DNA from: Caproicibacter sp002399225 | Lineage (GTDB): Bacteria > Bacillota > Clostridia > Oscillospirales > Acutalibacteraceae | DNA length: 51,962 nt | Direction of reading: 5' to 3' | NCBI GenBank assembly: GCA_036756705.1 | Contig: DAIOKN010000015.1 | Location: 1-51,962 of the forward strand | Part shown: positions 8,322-16,505 of the stretch, piece by piece | Position numbering within the stretch: the first letter of the stretch is position 1 | Layout of the letters: each line of letters opens with the position of its first letter | Position numbers and translations under genes: made by a program | The notes under the pieces: generated by a model | Told to the model about the DNA's origin: nothing | Database searches by the model: none | Seen by the model: only the letters and a program-made list of their open reading frames with translations

Positions 8322-8350
8322 ACTATAATATAATTTTCCAAATTTGTCAA
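8322..8350 (-). promoter_or_regulatory. Strong sigma-A promoter for abrB
   Basis: TTGACA (8345-8350), a 17-base spacer, TATAGT (8322-8327) on the minus strand; only one base departs from the two consensus hexamers. Confidence 0.75.
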
Positions 8351-8444
8351 TTGGTTACACTGAAAAAGCAAAAACTTTTCCCTGATCCATAATATTAAAC
8401 TTGAGTTACGAATAGTAATTATACAGTCAATTTCTGGGAAGGGG

Positions 8445-9032
8445 ATGAACAAACTGTTAAATTACATCTGGGCTGGAATGATTTTATTCAGTATTTTTTG
8501 CGCCGTCGTCACCGGCAGGATGGGGCCGCTTTCCGACGCGATCTTAAACGGAGCCTCCGATGCGGTCACGCTGGTGTTTTCGATGACGGGCATGATGTGC
8601 GCGTGGACCGGTCTGATGAAAATCGCAGATGAAGGCGGGCTGACCCTTTTGCTTGCCAGGGCGCTGAATCCCCTGATGCGCCGGCTGTTCCCGGACTGCA
8701 AGCCGGGCGGCCCGGCCGTAAAGGCCATGTGCATGAACATCACGGCGAATCTGCTCGGGCTGGGCAATGCCGCGACCCCCCTCGGCATCGCCGCCATGCA
8801 GGAACTGAAAAAAGACAATCCGACGCAAACCGCGGATAACTCCATGGTGACGTTTGTGGTTTTAAACACGGCGTCCATTCAGGTGATCCCAACTTTTTTG
8901 GGCACCCTGAGGGCACAGTACGGTTCCGCCGCCCCGTTCAGTATTTTGCCGGCGGTTTGGGTTACCTCCTTTTGCTCGGTGGCTGTCGGTCTGACGGTGG
9001 CAAAGATGATGGAAGGCTTTTCCGGTGGATAA
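8445..9032 (+). CDS. spmA: Spore maturation protein A
   Basis: 195-residue nucleoside-recognition (Gate) domain membrane protein. The SpmA pattern SMTGMMCAWTGLMKIADEGG is followed by MNITANLLGLGNAATPLG. SpmA acts with SpmB in the developing spore and is needed for proper core dehydration. SD GGAAGGGG directly precedes ATG. The stop codon overlaps the spmB start by 8 bases, giving translational coupling. Upstream, TATACAGT (8420-8427) resembles a sigma-E -10 box (CATACANT), the expected mother-cell control, but no convincing -35 was found. Confidence 0.92.
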   Translation: MNKLLNYIWAGMILFSIFCAVVTGRMGPLSDAILNGASDAVTLVFSMTGMMCAWTGLMKIADEGGLTLLLARALNPLMRRLFPDCKPGGPAVKAMCMNITANLLGLGNAATPLGIAAMQELKKDNPTQTADNSMVTFVVLNTASIQVIPTFLGTLRAQYGSAAPFSILPAVWVTSFCSVAVGLTVAKMMEGFSGG

Positions 9033-9546
9033 ACTTGGACTTATTGCGATGCCGGTCGTGGTCCTGTGCATCGTTCTGTTTGGTTTCTTTCGAAAAGTGC
9101 CGGTCTTTGACACTTTTGTTTCCGGAGCCAAAGAGGGGCTGCGCTCCACCGTTTCGATTCTTCCGTCGCTGATTGGACTGATTATGGCGGTCACCATGCT
9201 CAGCGCCTCCGGCGCGCTCGACCTCCTTTCGTCCTTTCTGGCCCCGGCGGCGCGGCTGATCGGCCTGCCGAAGCAGGTGATGCCGCTTGCGCTGATCCGC
9301 CCGATTTCCGGCAGCGGTTCCACTGCCGTTCTTGCGCAGATCTACAAGGATTATGGACCGGACAGCCTGATTGGGCGCGTTGCCTCGGTGATGTCCGGTT
9401 CGACGGAAACAACTTTTTATGCCGTCGCCGTTTATTTCGGGGCCGTCAGCATCCATAAGACCCGCCACACCATTCCCGCCGCTTTAACCGCAGACCTGAC
9501 CGTCTGTATTGTATCGGCTCTGACGGTCCGGCTGCTTTTTTCTTGA
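9025..9546 (+). CDS. spmB: Spore maturation protein B
   Basis: 173 residues, membrane-embedded partner of SpmA. Family signatures are GAKEGLRSTVSILPSLIGLI, IRPISGSGSTAVLAQIYKDYG and SVMSGSTETTFYAVAVYFG. The GTG start at 9025 lies within the end of spmA. The next gene, feoB, begins two bases after the spmB stop, so spmA-spmB-feoB appear to be one mRNA. In Bacillus the third gene of this operon is dacB (a D,D-carboxypeptidase), which is absent here. Confidence 0.92.
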   Translation: MDKLGLIAMPVVVLCIVLFGFFRKVPVFDTFVSGAKEGLRSTVSILPSLIGLIMAVTMLSASGALDLLSSFLAPAARLIGLPKQVMPLALIRPISGSGSTAVLAQIYKDYGPDSLIGRVASVMSGSTETTFYAVAVYFGAVSIHKTRHTIPAALTADLTVCIVSALTVRLLFS

Positions 9547-9547
9547 T

Positions 9548-11389
9548 ATGGCGCGCGAGATGCGTCGGCCTGAGCCGGTTTATGCCCTGGCGGGGAATCC
9601 GAACTGCGGGAAAACGACACTGTTCAACCGGCTAACCGGTTCCAGCGCGACCGTCGGCAACTGGCCCGGCGTCACGGTGGAAAAGAAAACTGGGATTGCC
9701 CGCTGGGCCGGCGGCAGGGCGCAGATTGTGGATCTGCCCGGCGTTTACTCCCTGGTGCCCTATACGCCGGAAGAGGCCTTGGCGAGAAATTTTCTGCGCC
9801 GGGAAAAACCGGACTTGATCTTGAATGTCATCGACGCCACCTGCCTGGAAAGAAGCCTGTATCTGACCACACAGCTGATGGAGCTTGGAATTCCAGTCGT
9901 TGCGGCACTGAGCATGACGGACGCGCTGAAGCGGCGCGGCGGAACCGTCAATTGCCGGTTGCTTTCCGTCCTGCTAGGAGTTCCGGTCGTTCCGGTCTGC
10001 GCAACCCGCGGAACGGGGATTGGAACCTTGCTGGAAACGGCTTCACGGGCACTGGGCAGGCCCGCGCGGCCGATCCTGCCCACATGGGTTCCCAAGGATT
10101 GCCAGGACCCAGACTTGGCAGAGGCACAGTCCCGCTACCGGAAAATTCATGCCGTTGTTTCAAAGACTCTGTCCGGCGGTCAGAAAGCTCATACAGCTAC
10201 GGAGCGGATCGACCGGGTGGCCACCAGCCGGTATTTGTCTATTCCGCTTTTTCTTTTGATCCTTCTCTCTGTTTTTGTCCTGACCTTCGGCATCGCCGGC
10301 AGGGCGCTGGTGTATGGCATGGGGCTTCTGATCGACGGCGCGGCCCGTTTGCTGGAGGCGCTTCTAGAGGCCGGCGGTGCCTCCTTCTGGGTACGGGATC
10401 TGCTTTTGAACGGAGTCCTTGCAGGGGTTGGTGCGGTTCTGAAGTTTTTGCCCCAGATCGCCGTTTTGTTTTTTCTGCTGTCTTTTCTGGAGGACAGCGG
10501 GTACATGGCGCGCGCCGCGTTCATCATGGACGCGCCGATGAGAAAGATCGGACTTTCCGGTCGTTCGTTCGTCCCGCTGCTGATGGGGTTCGGCTGTACG
10601 GTTCCGGCGGTGATGGGGACGCGGATCTTAGAAAATGAAAAAGACCGGCGCCTGACCGTGCTGATTACGCCGTTTATGTCCTGCAGCGCAAAGCTGCCCG
10701 TTTACTCCTTGTTCCTCGGAACCTTTTTCGCCGGCCACCAGCCCACGGCCATGCTGTTGATTTATTTGCTCGGTGTGCTGATGGGGCTGCTTTCCGCCGC
10801 ATTTCTGAAAAACACCGTGCTGCGCGGGGAACCCGCCCCGTTTCTGATGGAACTGCCGGATTACCGGCTGCCGACGCTGGAAAATATCCGAAAACATGTC
10901 GGCCGACGGGTAAAAGATTTTCTTCAGCGCGCGGGAACGACCGTCTTCCTCGCAACGGTGCTGATCTGGTTGCTGCAATCCGTCTCGACTAATTTTCAGA
11001 TGATCTCCGACAGCTCCCAAAGCCTCCTTGCGGCAGCGGGGCGCGCTGTTGCTCCAATATTCACCCTCTGCGGCTTCGGCGGCTGGAAGCAAACGGTGGC
11101 TCTCTTAACGGGCCTGATTGCCAAAGAATCCATTGTGGGCGCTTACGGCGTACTCTGTGCGGGAAATACCGCAGAAGGGCTGAAAGCTCTGTTTACCCCG
11201 GTCAGCGCCTGTTCCTATCTGATTTTTATCCTTTTTTACACTCCCTGCGTCGCTGCGCTCGCGGCGATCCGCCGGGAAACCGGCCTGCGGTTTGCTTTGT
11301 TTAGCGCGGTCTATCAGTTCGCCACGGCCTGGTACACCTCAGCACTGTTTTACCAGGTCGCAATGCTGATTCTAAAACTGCGACCCTGA
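9548..11389 (+). CDS. feoB: FeoB-type ferrous iron transporter (short form, altered G4 motif)
   Basis: 613-residue GTPase-permease. The N-terminal G domain has G1 GNPNCGKT, G2 in NWPGVTVEKKTG and G3 DLPG. The membrane part has the two Gate motifs GFGCTVPAVMGTR and FMSCSAKLPVY. It takes up Fe(II), or possibly Mn(II), across the cytoplasmic membrane. Oddities: the G4 motif is SMTD where FeoB normally has NMxD, so the guanine-contacting Asn is Ser. The linker between G domain and first helix (~residues 170-225) is much shorter than the usual GDI domain. No feoA is adjacent. It starts two bases after spmB without a clear SD of its own, implying coupling. Family certain; efficient GTP use is uncertain. 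Confidence 0.9.
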   Translation: MAREMRRPEPVYALAGNPNCGKTTLFNRLTGSSATVGNWPGVTVEKKTGIARWAGGRAQIVDLPGVYSLVPYTPEEALARNFLRREKPDLILNVIDATCLERSLYLTTQLMELGIPVVAALSMTDALKRRGGTVNCRLLSVLLGVPVVPVCATRGTGIGTLLETASRALGRPARPILPTWVPKDCQDPDLAEAQSRYRKIHAVVSKTLSGGQKAHTATERIDRVATSRYLSIPLFLLILLSVFVLTFGIAGRALVYGMGLLIDGAARLLEALLEAGGASFWVRDLLLNGVLAGVGAVLKFLPQIAVLFFLLSFLEDSGYMARAAFIMDAPMRKIGLSGRSFVPLLMGFGCTVPAVMGTRILENEKDRRLTVLITPFMSCSAKLPVYSLFLGTFFAGHQPTAMLLIYLLGVLMGLLSAAFLKNTVLRGEPAPFLMELPDYRLPTLENIRKHVGRRVKDFLQRAGTTVFLATVLIWLLQSVSTNFQMISDSSQSLLAAAGRAVAPIFTLCGFGGWKQTVALLTGLIAKESIVGAYGVLCAGNTAEGLKALFTPVSACSYLIFILFYTPCVAALAAIRRETGLRFALFSAVYQFATAWYTSALFYQVAMLILKLRP

Positions 11390-11490
11390 ACTTGTCCCCT
11401 CTGCGCGCGTTGGTCCCTGCACACGGTCTTCTGAAAAAGGAGCCGATCTGCAGTCCGCGGTTGAAAAAACAAAGATGCGCCGATTTTGCA

Positions 11491-11519
11491 TTGCAATTCG
11501 GAACAGTCTTTGCTATAAT
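11491..11519 (+). promoter_or_regulatory. Sigma-A promoter for coaX
   Basis: TTGCAA (11491-11496), 17-base spacer, TATAAT (11514-11519). The leader is about 75 nt. The rest of the gap 11390-11490 shows nothing recognisable. Confidence 0.65.
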
Positions 11520-11598
11520 ACTTGTGAAATAATTAACGTTGGCTCCGGAAGAGTAAGCAGGCCTTGATTTTTCCGGTTCCGCAGTGGGAGAGATTTCC

Positions 11599-12363
11599 AT
11601 GATTCTTGTTCTGGATATCGGCAATACCAACATCACTTTAGGCGTATATAATGGAAAAAAGCTTCTTTTTGACTCGCGCATGGCGACGGACCGCATGCGG
11701 ATGGAGGATCAGTATGCCATTGAACTGAAAGAAATTTTGGATATTCATGGCGTTTCCTGTCAGCAGATCGAGGAAACGGTTATCAGCTCGGTTGTCCCGA
11801 CCGTCAATCTGTATCTGAAAGGAGCCATCTGCCGCCTGACCGGGAAAACACCGATCTGTGTGGGGTCGAAGACGAAAACCGGGATTCACATCGGGATTCA
11901 CTCCGACGTAGTCGGTGCGGATCTAATCGTCGGCTGCGTCGCTGCGGCAGAAATGTTTACTGGGCCCTGTATTATTATTGATATGGGGACCGCCACAACC
12001 TTTGTCGTGCTGGATGAAAACCGCTGGATGCTAGGCGGCGCCATTGCACCGGGGGTTGGCATTTCGCTCGATGCCCTGACGAACCGCACGGCGCAGCTTC
12101 CCTCTGTCAGCCTGGAAGCGCCGAAACGCTTTATCGGCAAAGGAACCACTGAATGCATGCGTTCCGGTTTAATCAATGGAACGGCCTGCATGATTGACGG
12201 CATGTGCAGCCATATGGAAAAAGAATTGGGCAAAAAATGCAGCATAGTGGCAACGGGCGGCCTTTCCAAAGAGATTATTCGGCAGTGCGAGCGCAGTATC
12301 ACCTACTGTGACACTCTTCTGTTAGAGGGCCTGCGCATTATTTATGAAAAGAACAAGACATAA
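11599..12363 (+). CDS. coaX: Type III pantothenate kinase
   Basis: 254 residues of the ASKHA fold. It phosphorylates pantothenate, the first step of coenzyme A synthesis; type III enzymes have poor ATP affinity and need a monovalent cation. Visible motifs are DIGNTN at residues 6-11 (phosphate 1), DMGTATT around 130 (phosphate 2) and GGAIAPGV. The ATG at 11599, with GGGAGAG upstream, is preferred over an in-frame GTG at 11584. The gene is transcribed from its own promoter and closed by a strong terminator; nothing else of CoA synthesis is nearby. Confidence 0.94.
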   Translation: MILVLDIGNTNITLGVYNGKKLLFDSRMATDRMRMEDQYAIELKEILDIHGVSCQQIEETVISSVVPTVNLYLKGAICRLTGKTPICVGSKTKTGIHIGIHSDVVGADLIVGCVAAAEMFTGPCIIIDMGTATTFVVLDENRWMLGGAIAPGVGISLDALTNRTAQLPSVSLEAPKRFIGKGTTECMRSGLINGTACMIDGMCSHMEKELGKKCSIVATGGLSKEIIRQCERSITYCDTLLLEGLRIIYEKNKT

Positions 12364-12386
12364 AACGCCGACTTCGTTTTTTCAGC

Positions 12387-12430
12387 AAAAGGCCGCCGTT
12401 CCGATTTTTTTCGGGAAACGGCGGCCTTTT
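12387..12430. terminator. Bidirectional terminator between coaX and the DUF378 gene
   Basis: Fourteen-base perfect stem (12387-12400 with 12417-12430) flanked by A-rich and T-rich ends, with the two genes convergent. Confidence 0.85.
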
Positions 12431-12467
12431 ACTGGATTTTGCCGGAATTGTAAAATTAGATTGATAC

Positions 12468-12677
12468 CTAAGCGTGGTGAACGGCTTCCTCGTCGTTACG
12501 GAATAAGAATCTTAGACACCACAGTGCGGAGACGGCCACCACCACGAAAACGATGCGGCTGCCGGCCGTAAGCTGGCCGCCGAAAATCCAAGAGACAAGA
12601 TCAAATCCAAAAAGCCCGATGGAACCCCAGTTCAGCCCACCGAGAATCACGATAATCAAAGCAATTTTATCAAGCAT
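12468..12677 (-). CDS. DUF378 small membrane protein (YuzA-like)
   Basis: 69 residues with two membrane helices. It starts MLDKIALIIVILGGLNWGSIG; the run GGLNWGSIGLF with FDLV is the DUF378 hallmark. Function unknown. The SD AAAGGGG precedes ATG by six bases. It is convergent with coaX and divergent from nrdD. Confidence 0.85.
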   Translation of the reverse strand: MLDKIALIIVILGGLNWGSIGLFGFDLVSWIFGGQLTAGSRIVFVVVAVSALWCLRFLFRNDEEAVHHA

Positions 12678-12843
12678 AACATTTACCCCTTTCAGGCGAT
12701 ATTTTTTCCTCTGGGCCGCATTTTATTCCCATGTGATTTTAAAATAAAATAAGTTTCATTTTTTATGCCTGCTCCCTCCGATTTTTAAAGCGTTGCGCTT
12801 CTCTTTTTCCGGCTGGATTTTAAAGTTCTGTCTCTCTTTACCC

Positions 12844-12872
12844 TTGACATTCTCTGGGACAGCGGTTAACAT
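12844..12872 (+). promoter_or_regulatory. Promoter of nrdD-nrdG
   Basis: TTGACA (12844-12849), 17-base spacer, TAACAT (12867-12872). The -10 box overlaps the first of two candidate NrdR boxes. The remainder of the 264-base gap (12678-12843) is AT-rich and otherwise featureless. Confidence 0.65.
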
Positions 12873-12912
12873 ATATGGTATTCAACATTAAATTGTAGAC
12901 TACATATCGCCC
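12866..12912. promoter_or_regulatory. Tandem NrdR-box-like sites
   Basis: Two 16-base segments, 12866-12881 and 12897-12912, each match about 10 of 16 positions of the NrdR consensus (ACACWATATATWGTGT). Their starts are exactly 31 bases apart, three helical turns, which is the spacing usual for NrdR box pairs. The first covers the -10 region, as expected for repression. Confidence 0.5.
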
Positions 12913-12941
12913 TGTCGGTAGGGTAAGGGGGAGAGTGTCAT

Positions 12942-15038
12942 ATGCTGACATCTATCATAAAAAGAGACCGGTCCAAAGTGTCGTTTAAAAAGGAAAAAAT
13001 CATTTGGGCAATTTTCAAGGCCGCAACTGCAGTCGGCGGGAATGATTTCGCTACGTCGGAGCGCTTGGCGGATCAGGTGGTGAAAATGGCCGAGAAAAAA
13101 TATCCGGACGGTGTCGCAGAAGTAGAGGGAATTCAGGATATCGTGGAAAAAGTCCTGATTGAAGAGGGTCACGCGAAGACAGCGAAAGCATTTATCCTTT
13201 ACCGTGAAAAAAGGCGTTCCGCGCGCGAATCCAACGCGCTGATCGGGGCGACAATCAACATGTTCGGCGAATATCTGAACGATAAAGACTGGAAGATCAA
13301 TGAAAACGCGAATACGCAGAAATCCATCAACGGCCTGAATAATTATGTTCGCGAAGCGTTTACGAAAAACTACTGGCTGCATGAGATCTACCCGCAGGAA
13401 ATCCGGGACGCGCATCTTTCGGGAGATCTTCATATCCACGACCTCGGCTTTTTCGGCCCTTACTGCGCCGGATGGGACCTGCGTCAGATTTTGCAGGGAG
13501 GCTTCGGCGGAGTGCCGGGCAAGGTGGAATCAAACCCGCCGAAGCATCTGCGCACGTTCCTTGGGCAGATCGTCAATTCCACTTTCACCACCCAGGGAGA
13601 AACCGCCGGGGCCCAGGCCTGGTCTTCGTTCGACACCTACTGCGCGCCGTTTGTCCGCTATGATCATCTGGATTATAAATCGGTCAAGCAGGCCCTTCAG
13701 GAATTTATCTTTAACCTGAACGTTCCAACCCGCGTCGGATTCCAGTGCCCGTTTTCGAACCTGACGTTCGACATCGTCGTTCCCCGTACGCTCCATGACC
13801 AGAACGTGATCGTCGGCGGAGAAATCAAGCCGGAGAAATACGGAGAGTTCCAAAAAGAGATGGATTTGATCAACCTTGCTTTCTGCGACGTGATGATGGA
13901 GGGCGACAGCAAGGGCCGCGTGTTTACGTTCCCAATCCCGACCATCAATGTGACCAAAGACTTTCAGTGGGAGAGCCCCGTGGTCAACAGGTTTATGGAA
14001 ATTACTTGCAAATATGGAATTCCGTATTTTTCAAATTATATCAATTCCGATCTCTCGCCGGAAGATGCCCTCTCGATGTGCTGCCGCCTGCGGATCGACA
14101 AAAGTGTGCTGCGCAAGCGCGGCGGCGGGCTGTTCGGCTCGAATCCGCTGACCGGCTCGATCGGGGTGGTCACGATTAACTTGCCCCGCATCGGCTATGT
14201 TTCGAAGACCGAATCCGAATTCCGCCTGAGGCTCTGGCGGGAAATGAACCTTGCGAAAGAGAGCCTAGAGATTAAACGGAAAGTCATTGAAGAGCAGACG
14301 GAGCGCGGGCTGTATCCGTATTCCCGCAACTACCTCAAAGATGTCAAGGCCAAGACCGGCGCGTACTGGTATAATCATTTCAATACCATCGGACTGATCG
14401 GAATGAATGAAGCCTGCCAGAACCTGTTTGGGCCGGACTGCGACCTGACGACTGAAAAGGGTCAGAAGTTTGCAATTGGAACGCTCAACTACATGCGTGA
14501 CTACATCCGCGAAATCCAGGAGGAAACCGGGCACTATTACAATCTGGAAGCGACGCCGGCCGAAGGGGCCAGCTACAGCCTGGCCCGGTTGGACAAAAAG
14601 CGTTACCCGGACATTATCACGGCCGGGGAGAAAGAACCGTATTATACGAATTCAACCCAGCTGCCGGTCGGGTATACGGACGATATTTTTGAAACGCTGG
14701 ATCTGCAGGATGAACTTCAGTCTCTTTACACGGGCGGAACCGTACTTCACTTTTATCTCGGTGAGGAAATTCATGACACCGAGGCGGCAAAGCGCCTGAT
14801 CCGCAAGATTTTTACGAATTACAAACTGCCCTATATTTCCCTGACGCCGACTTTTTCCATCTGCAGTGACCACGGCTACCTGGCCGGGGAGCATTTTACC
14901 TGCCCTTACTGCGGCAAGCCCGCGGAAGTTTGGAGCCGCGTCGTCGGATATCTGCGCCCGGTTCAGAATTTCAACCGAGGGAAGCAGGAAGAATATAGGC
15001 AGCGTAAGAAATTCGTCATCAAGGAACAGGCCGTATGA
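12942..15038 (+). CDS. nrdD: Anaerobic ribonucleoside-triphosphate reductase (class III)
   Basis: 698 residues. This oxygen-sensitive glycyl-radical enzyme reduces NTPs to dNTPs with formate as the usual reductant. An N-terminal ATP-cone (residues ~5-95) gives allosteric activity control. The catalytic barrel follows. Near the C-terminus a zinc site includes CPYC, and the glycyl-radical loop RVVGYLRP places the radical at about Gly669. SD AGGGGGAG is upstream of ATG. nrdG overlaps its stop by four bases (ATGA). Candidate NrdR boxes upstream suggest repression when dATP/ATP-loaded NrdR binds. It points to an anaerobic host. Confidence 0.97.
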   Translation: MLTSIIKRDRSKVSFKKEKIIWAIFKAATAVGGNDFATSERLADQVVKMAEKKYPDGVAEVEGIQDIVEKVLIEEGHAKTAKAFILYREKRRSARESNALIGATINMFGEYLNDKDWKINENANTQKSINGLNNYVREAFTKNYWLHEIYPQEIRDAHLSGDLHIHDLGFFGPYCAGWDLRQILQGGFGGVPGKVESNPPKHLRTFLGQIVNSTFTTQGETAGAQAWSSFDTYCAPFVRYDHLDYKSVKQALQEFIFNLNVPTRVGFQCPFSNLTFDIVVPRTLHDQNVIVGGEIKPEKYGEFQKEMDLINLAFCDVMMEGDSKGRVFTFPIPTINVTKDFQWESPVVNRFMEITCKYGIPYFSNYINSDLSPEDALSMCCRLRIDKSVLRKRGGGLFGSNPLTGSIGVVTINLPRIGYVSKTESEFRLRLWREMNLAKESLEIKRKVIEEQTERGLYPYSRNYLKDVKAKTGAYWYNHFNTIGLIGMNEACQNLFGPDCDLTTEKGQKFAIGTLNYMRDYIREIQEETGHYYNLEATPAEGASYSLARLDKKRYPDIITAGEKEPYYTNSTQLPVGYTDDIFETLDLQDELQSLYTGGTVLHFYLGEEIHDTEAAKRLIRKIFTNYKLPYISLTPTFSICSDHGYLAGEHFTCPYCGKPAEVWSRVVGYLRPVQNFNRGKQEEYRQRKKFVIKEQAV

Positions 15039-15727
15039 TTTTTGCCGGGATTCAGAAAAGCTCGCTGGTTGACTACCCTGGTCTTGTTTCCTGTGTTCTA
15101 TTCGTGCCGGGCTGCAATTACGATTGCTTTTTCTGCCATAACCGCACCCTGTTCGACGGCCCGCACGAACTTCTAAACCTTGAAAAAATCCGTGCCTTTT
15201 TGAAAAAGCGCATAGGCCTTCTTGACGCCGTTGTGGTGACCGGCGGGGAGCCGACGCTTCAGCCGGACCTGGTTGATACGCTGCGCGGAATTCATGCGAT
15301 GGGCTATCGGGTCAAACTCGACACGAACGGCTCCAATCCCGATGCGGTCCGAAAGGCGCTGCAAAGCGGCGAATGCAGCTATTTTGCGGTCGATTACAAG
15401 GCGCCGGCGGCCCGGTACACGGAAATTTGCGGGCCGGCAGCCGATGCGGGGAAAGTCCAAAAAACCATCGGGTTACTGCAAAACGGAGGCGTCCCGTTTG
15501 AAGTGCGCACGACTGTGCTCCCGCAGCTTCAGGAATCGGATTTGCTGCAAATGGCTTCGGAACTGCCAGTCGTTCCGCGCTGGACGCTCAATCGCTACCG
15601 AAGGCCGGAACAATACAAGCCGTGCGATGAGCAGCGGGTCGATGCGATTCCTTGGACCCAGGAACAGGTGGATGGTTTTGCGCGGCAGATGCTCACCGCG
15701 CAGCCGAATATGAATTTGAGAAACTAG
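15035..15727 (+). CDS. nrdG: Anaerobic ribonucleotide reductase activating protein
   Basis: 230-residue radical-SAM activase that installs the glycyl radical on NrdD. The [4Fe-4S] motif is CNYDCFFC near residues 27-34, a form of CxxxCxxC. The SAM-binding GGEP motif is in VVTGGEPTLQPD. It is longer than the ~155-residue enterobacterial NrdG and corresponds to the Firmicute form with a fuller barrel. It is translationally coupled to nrdD and followed by a terminator. Confidence 0.95.
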   Translation: MIFAGIQKSSLVDYPGLVSCVLFVPGCNYDCFFCHNRTLFDGPHELLNLEKIRAFLKKRIGLLDAVVVTGGEPTLQPDLVDTLRGIHAMGYRVKLDTNGSNPDAVRKALQSGECSYFAVDYKAPAARYTEICGPAADAGKVQKTIGLLQNGGVPFEVRTTVLPQLQESDLLQMASELPVVPRWTLNRYRRPEQYKPCDEQRVDAIPWTQEQVDGFARQMLTAQPNMNLRN

Positions 15728-15730
15728 AAA

Positions 15731-15766
15731 AAGCCACTCTTTTCCCGAGAGGAAAGAGAGTGGCTT
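15731..15766. terminator. Terminator after nrdG
   Basis: AAGCCACTCT (15731-15740) pairs with AGAGTGGCTT (15757-15766), extended inward with mismatches, and is followed by TATTTATT. It can serve both nrdG and the convergent zinc-ribbon gene. Confidence 0.8.
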
Positions 15767-15822
15767 ATTTATTCATTATTTTTATTCCAAAATCATGTAA
15801 ATTTGTGTTTCAGCGGCGAAAG

Positions 15823-16104
15823 TCAGCCGCCTCCCTCTTTCATCTTTGCGAAGCACTCGCTGCAATAAACCGGGCGACCTTCCGTTGGCTGGAACGGAAC
15901 TTTGCACGGAGCACCGCAGGCGGCGCATACGGCGTCATACATTTCTCTCTGCGGCTTTTGGCTCATTCTGCGGGCTCTGCGGCACTCCGGGCACCGCTTC
16001 GGCTCGTTGGTAAATCCTTTTGTAGCGTAAAATTCCTGCTCGCCGGCAGTCCAAACAAACTCCTTCCCGCATTCCTGACAGACTAATGTTTTGTCTTCAA
16101 ACAT
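15823..16104 (-). CDS. Small zinc-ribbon protein
   Basis: 93 residues carrying four CxxC knuckles (CQEC, CPEC, CAAC, CSEC), enough for two zinc sites. The N-terminal CQECGKEFVWTAGEQEFY followed by KRCPECR is the probable zinc-ribbon domain (zinc_ribbon_4/zf-trcl type) found in short Firmicute proteins of unknown role. ATG start with GAGGT six to ten bases upstream. Its likely promoter at 16238-16266 reads first through the tRNA-like element (16133-16200), whose 3' edge is only 28 bases from the start codon. This is an unusual leader and possibly a control element. Confidence 0.8.
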   Translation of the reverse strand: MFEDKTLVCQECGKEFVWTAGEQEFYATKGFTNEPKRCPECRRARRMSQKPQREMYDAVCAACGAPCKVPFQPTEGRPVYCSECFAKMKEGGG

Positions 16105-16132
16105 ACTTTTCTACCTCACTTGTGATTATTTT

Positions 16133-16200
16133 TGCCCTGGGACGGAGTTGAACCGACAACCTTTGGAATTACCAATGCTCTTGCGTTAAGCTACTGGGGC
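16133..16200 (-). tRNA. Degenerate tRNA-like element (pseudo-tRNA candidate) in the zinc-ribbon leader
   Basis: Read on the minus strand it folds as a 68-nt tRNA: acceptor GCCCCAG/CCAGGGC (5 of 7 pairs), TA linker, D-stem GCTT/GAGC with a 7-nt loop lacking the conserved GG, and T-arm GTCGG-TTCAACT-CCGTC with one mismatch and a canonical TTCAA loop. The anticodon arm is only 13 nt, not 17: either TTGG/CCAA with a 5-nt loop, or a 3-base stem with a 7-nt loop that would place AAT at 34-36. No CCA is encoded. A near-consensus promoter lies directly upstream. It is probably not a decoding tRNA; whether it is a decayed gene or a functional tRNA mimic is open. Confidence 0.5.
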
Positions 16201-16207
16201 ATATTGC

Positions 16208-16227
16208 GGGAGTATATTGTTCCTCCC
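16208..16227 (-). other. Small hairpin between promoter and tRNA-like element
   Basis: GGGAG (16208-16212) pairs with CTCCC (16223-16227), loop 10 nt, in the 5' part of the predicted transcript. Confidence 0.35.
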
Positions 16228-16237
16228 TTTGCCCCTT

Positions 16238-16266
16238 ACAATATACCAGAATGAAAAGATTGTCAA
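16238..16266 (-). promoter_or_regulatory. Strong sigma-A promoter upstream of the tRNA-like element
   Basis: Minus-strand TTGACA (16261-16266), 17-base spacer, TATTGT (16238-16243; TATATT overlaps it). Of the quality normally seen at tRNA or rRNA promoters. The AT-rich stretch 16267-16436 beyond it holds no gene that I can support. Confidence 0.7.
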
Positions 16267-16436
16267 GCTTTATTTTTGATTTATTGAAAAATACTTAAAA
16301 TAATTAATAATTAGATGAGAAATATCAAAAAAATTTCATATATTTTGCCGAGATGCAGAAAAGGATGGGGTAACTGGAAAAAACAGTTGCAAACTCGCCG
16401 CCAAAGCCGAAAATTTCACCGATTGATGCAGAAAAA

Positions 16437-16458
16437 GGGCCCGGCTTTTGCCGGGCCC
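16437..16458 (-). terminator. Terminator of the minus-strand DegT aminotransferase gene
   Basis: Nine-base GC stem (16437-16445 with 16450-16458) with TTTT loop, followed on the minus strand by TTTTTC. Confidence 0.8.
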
Positions 16459-16505
16459 GGACTTGTTTCAGATCATTTATGACAGCGGAATCGCCGGGAG
16501 CAGCT

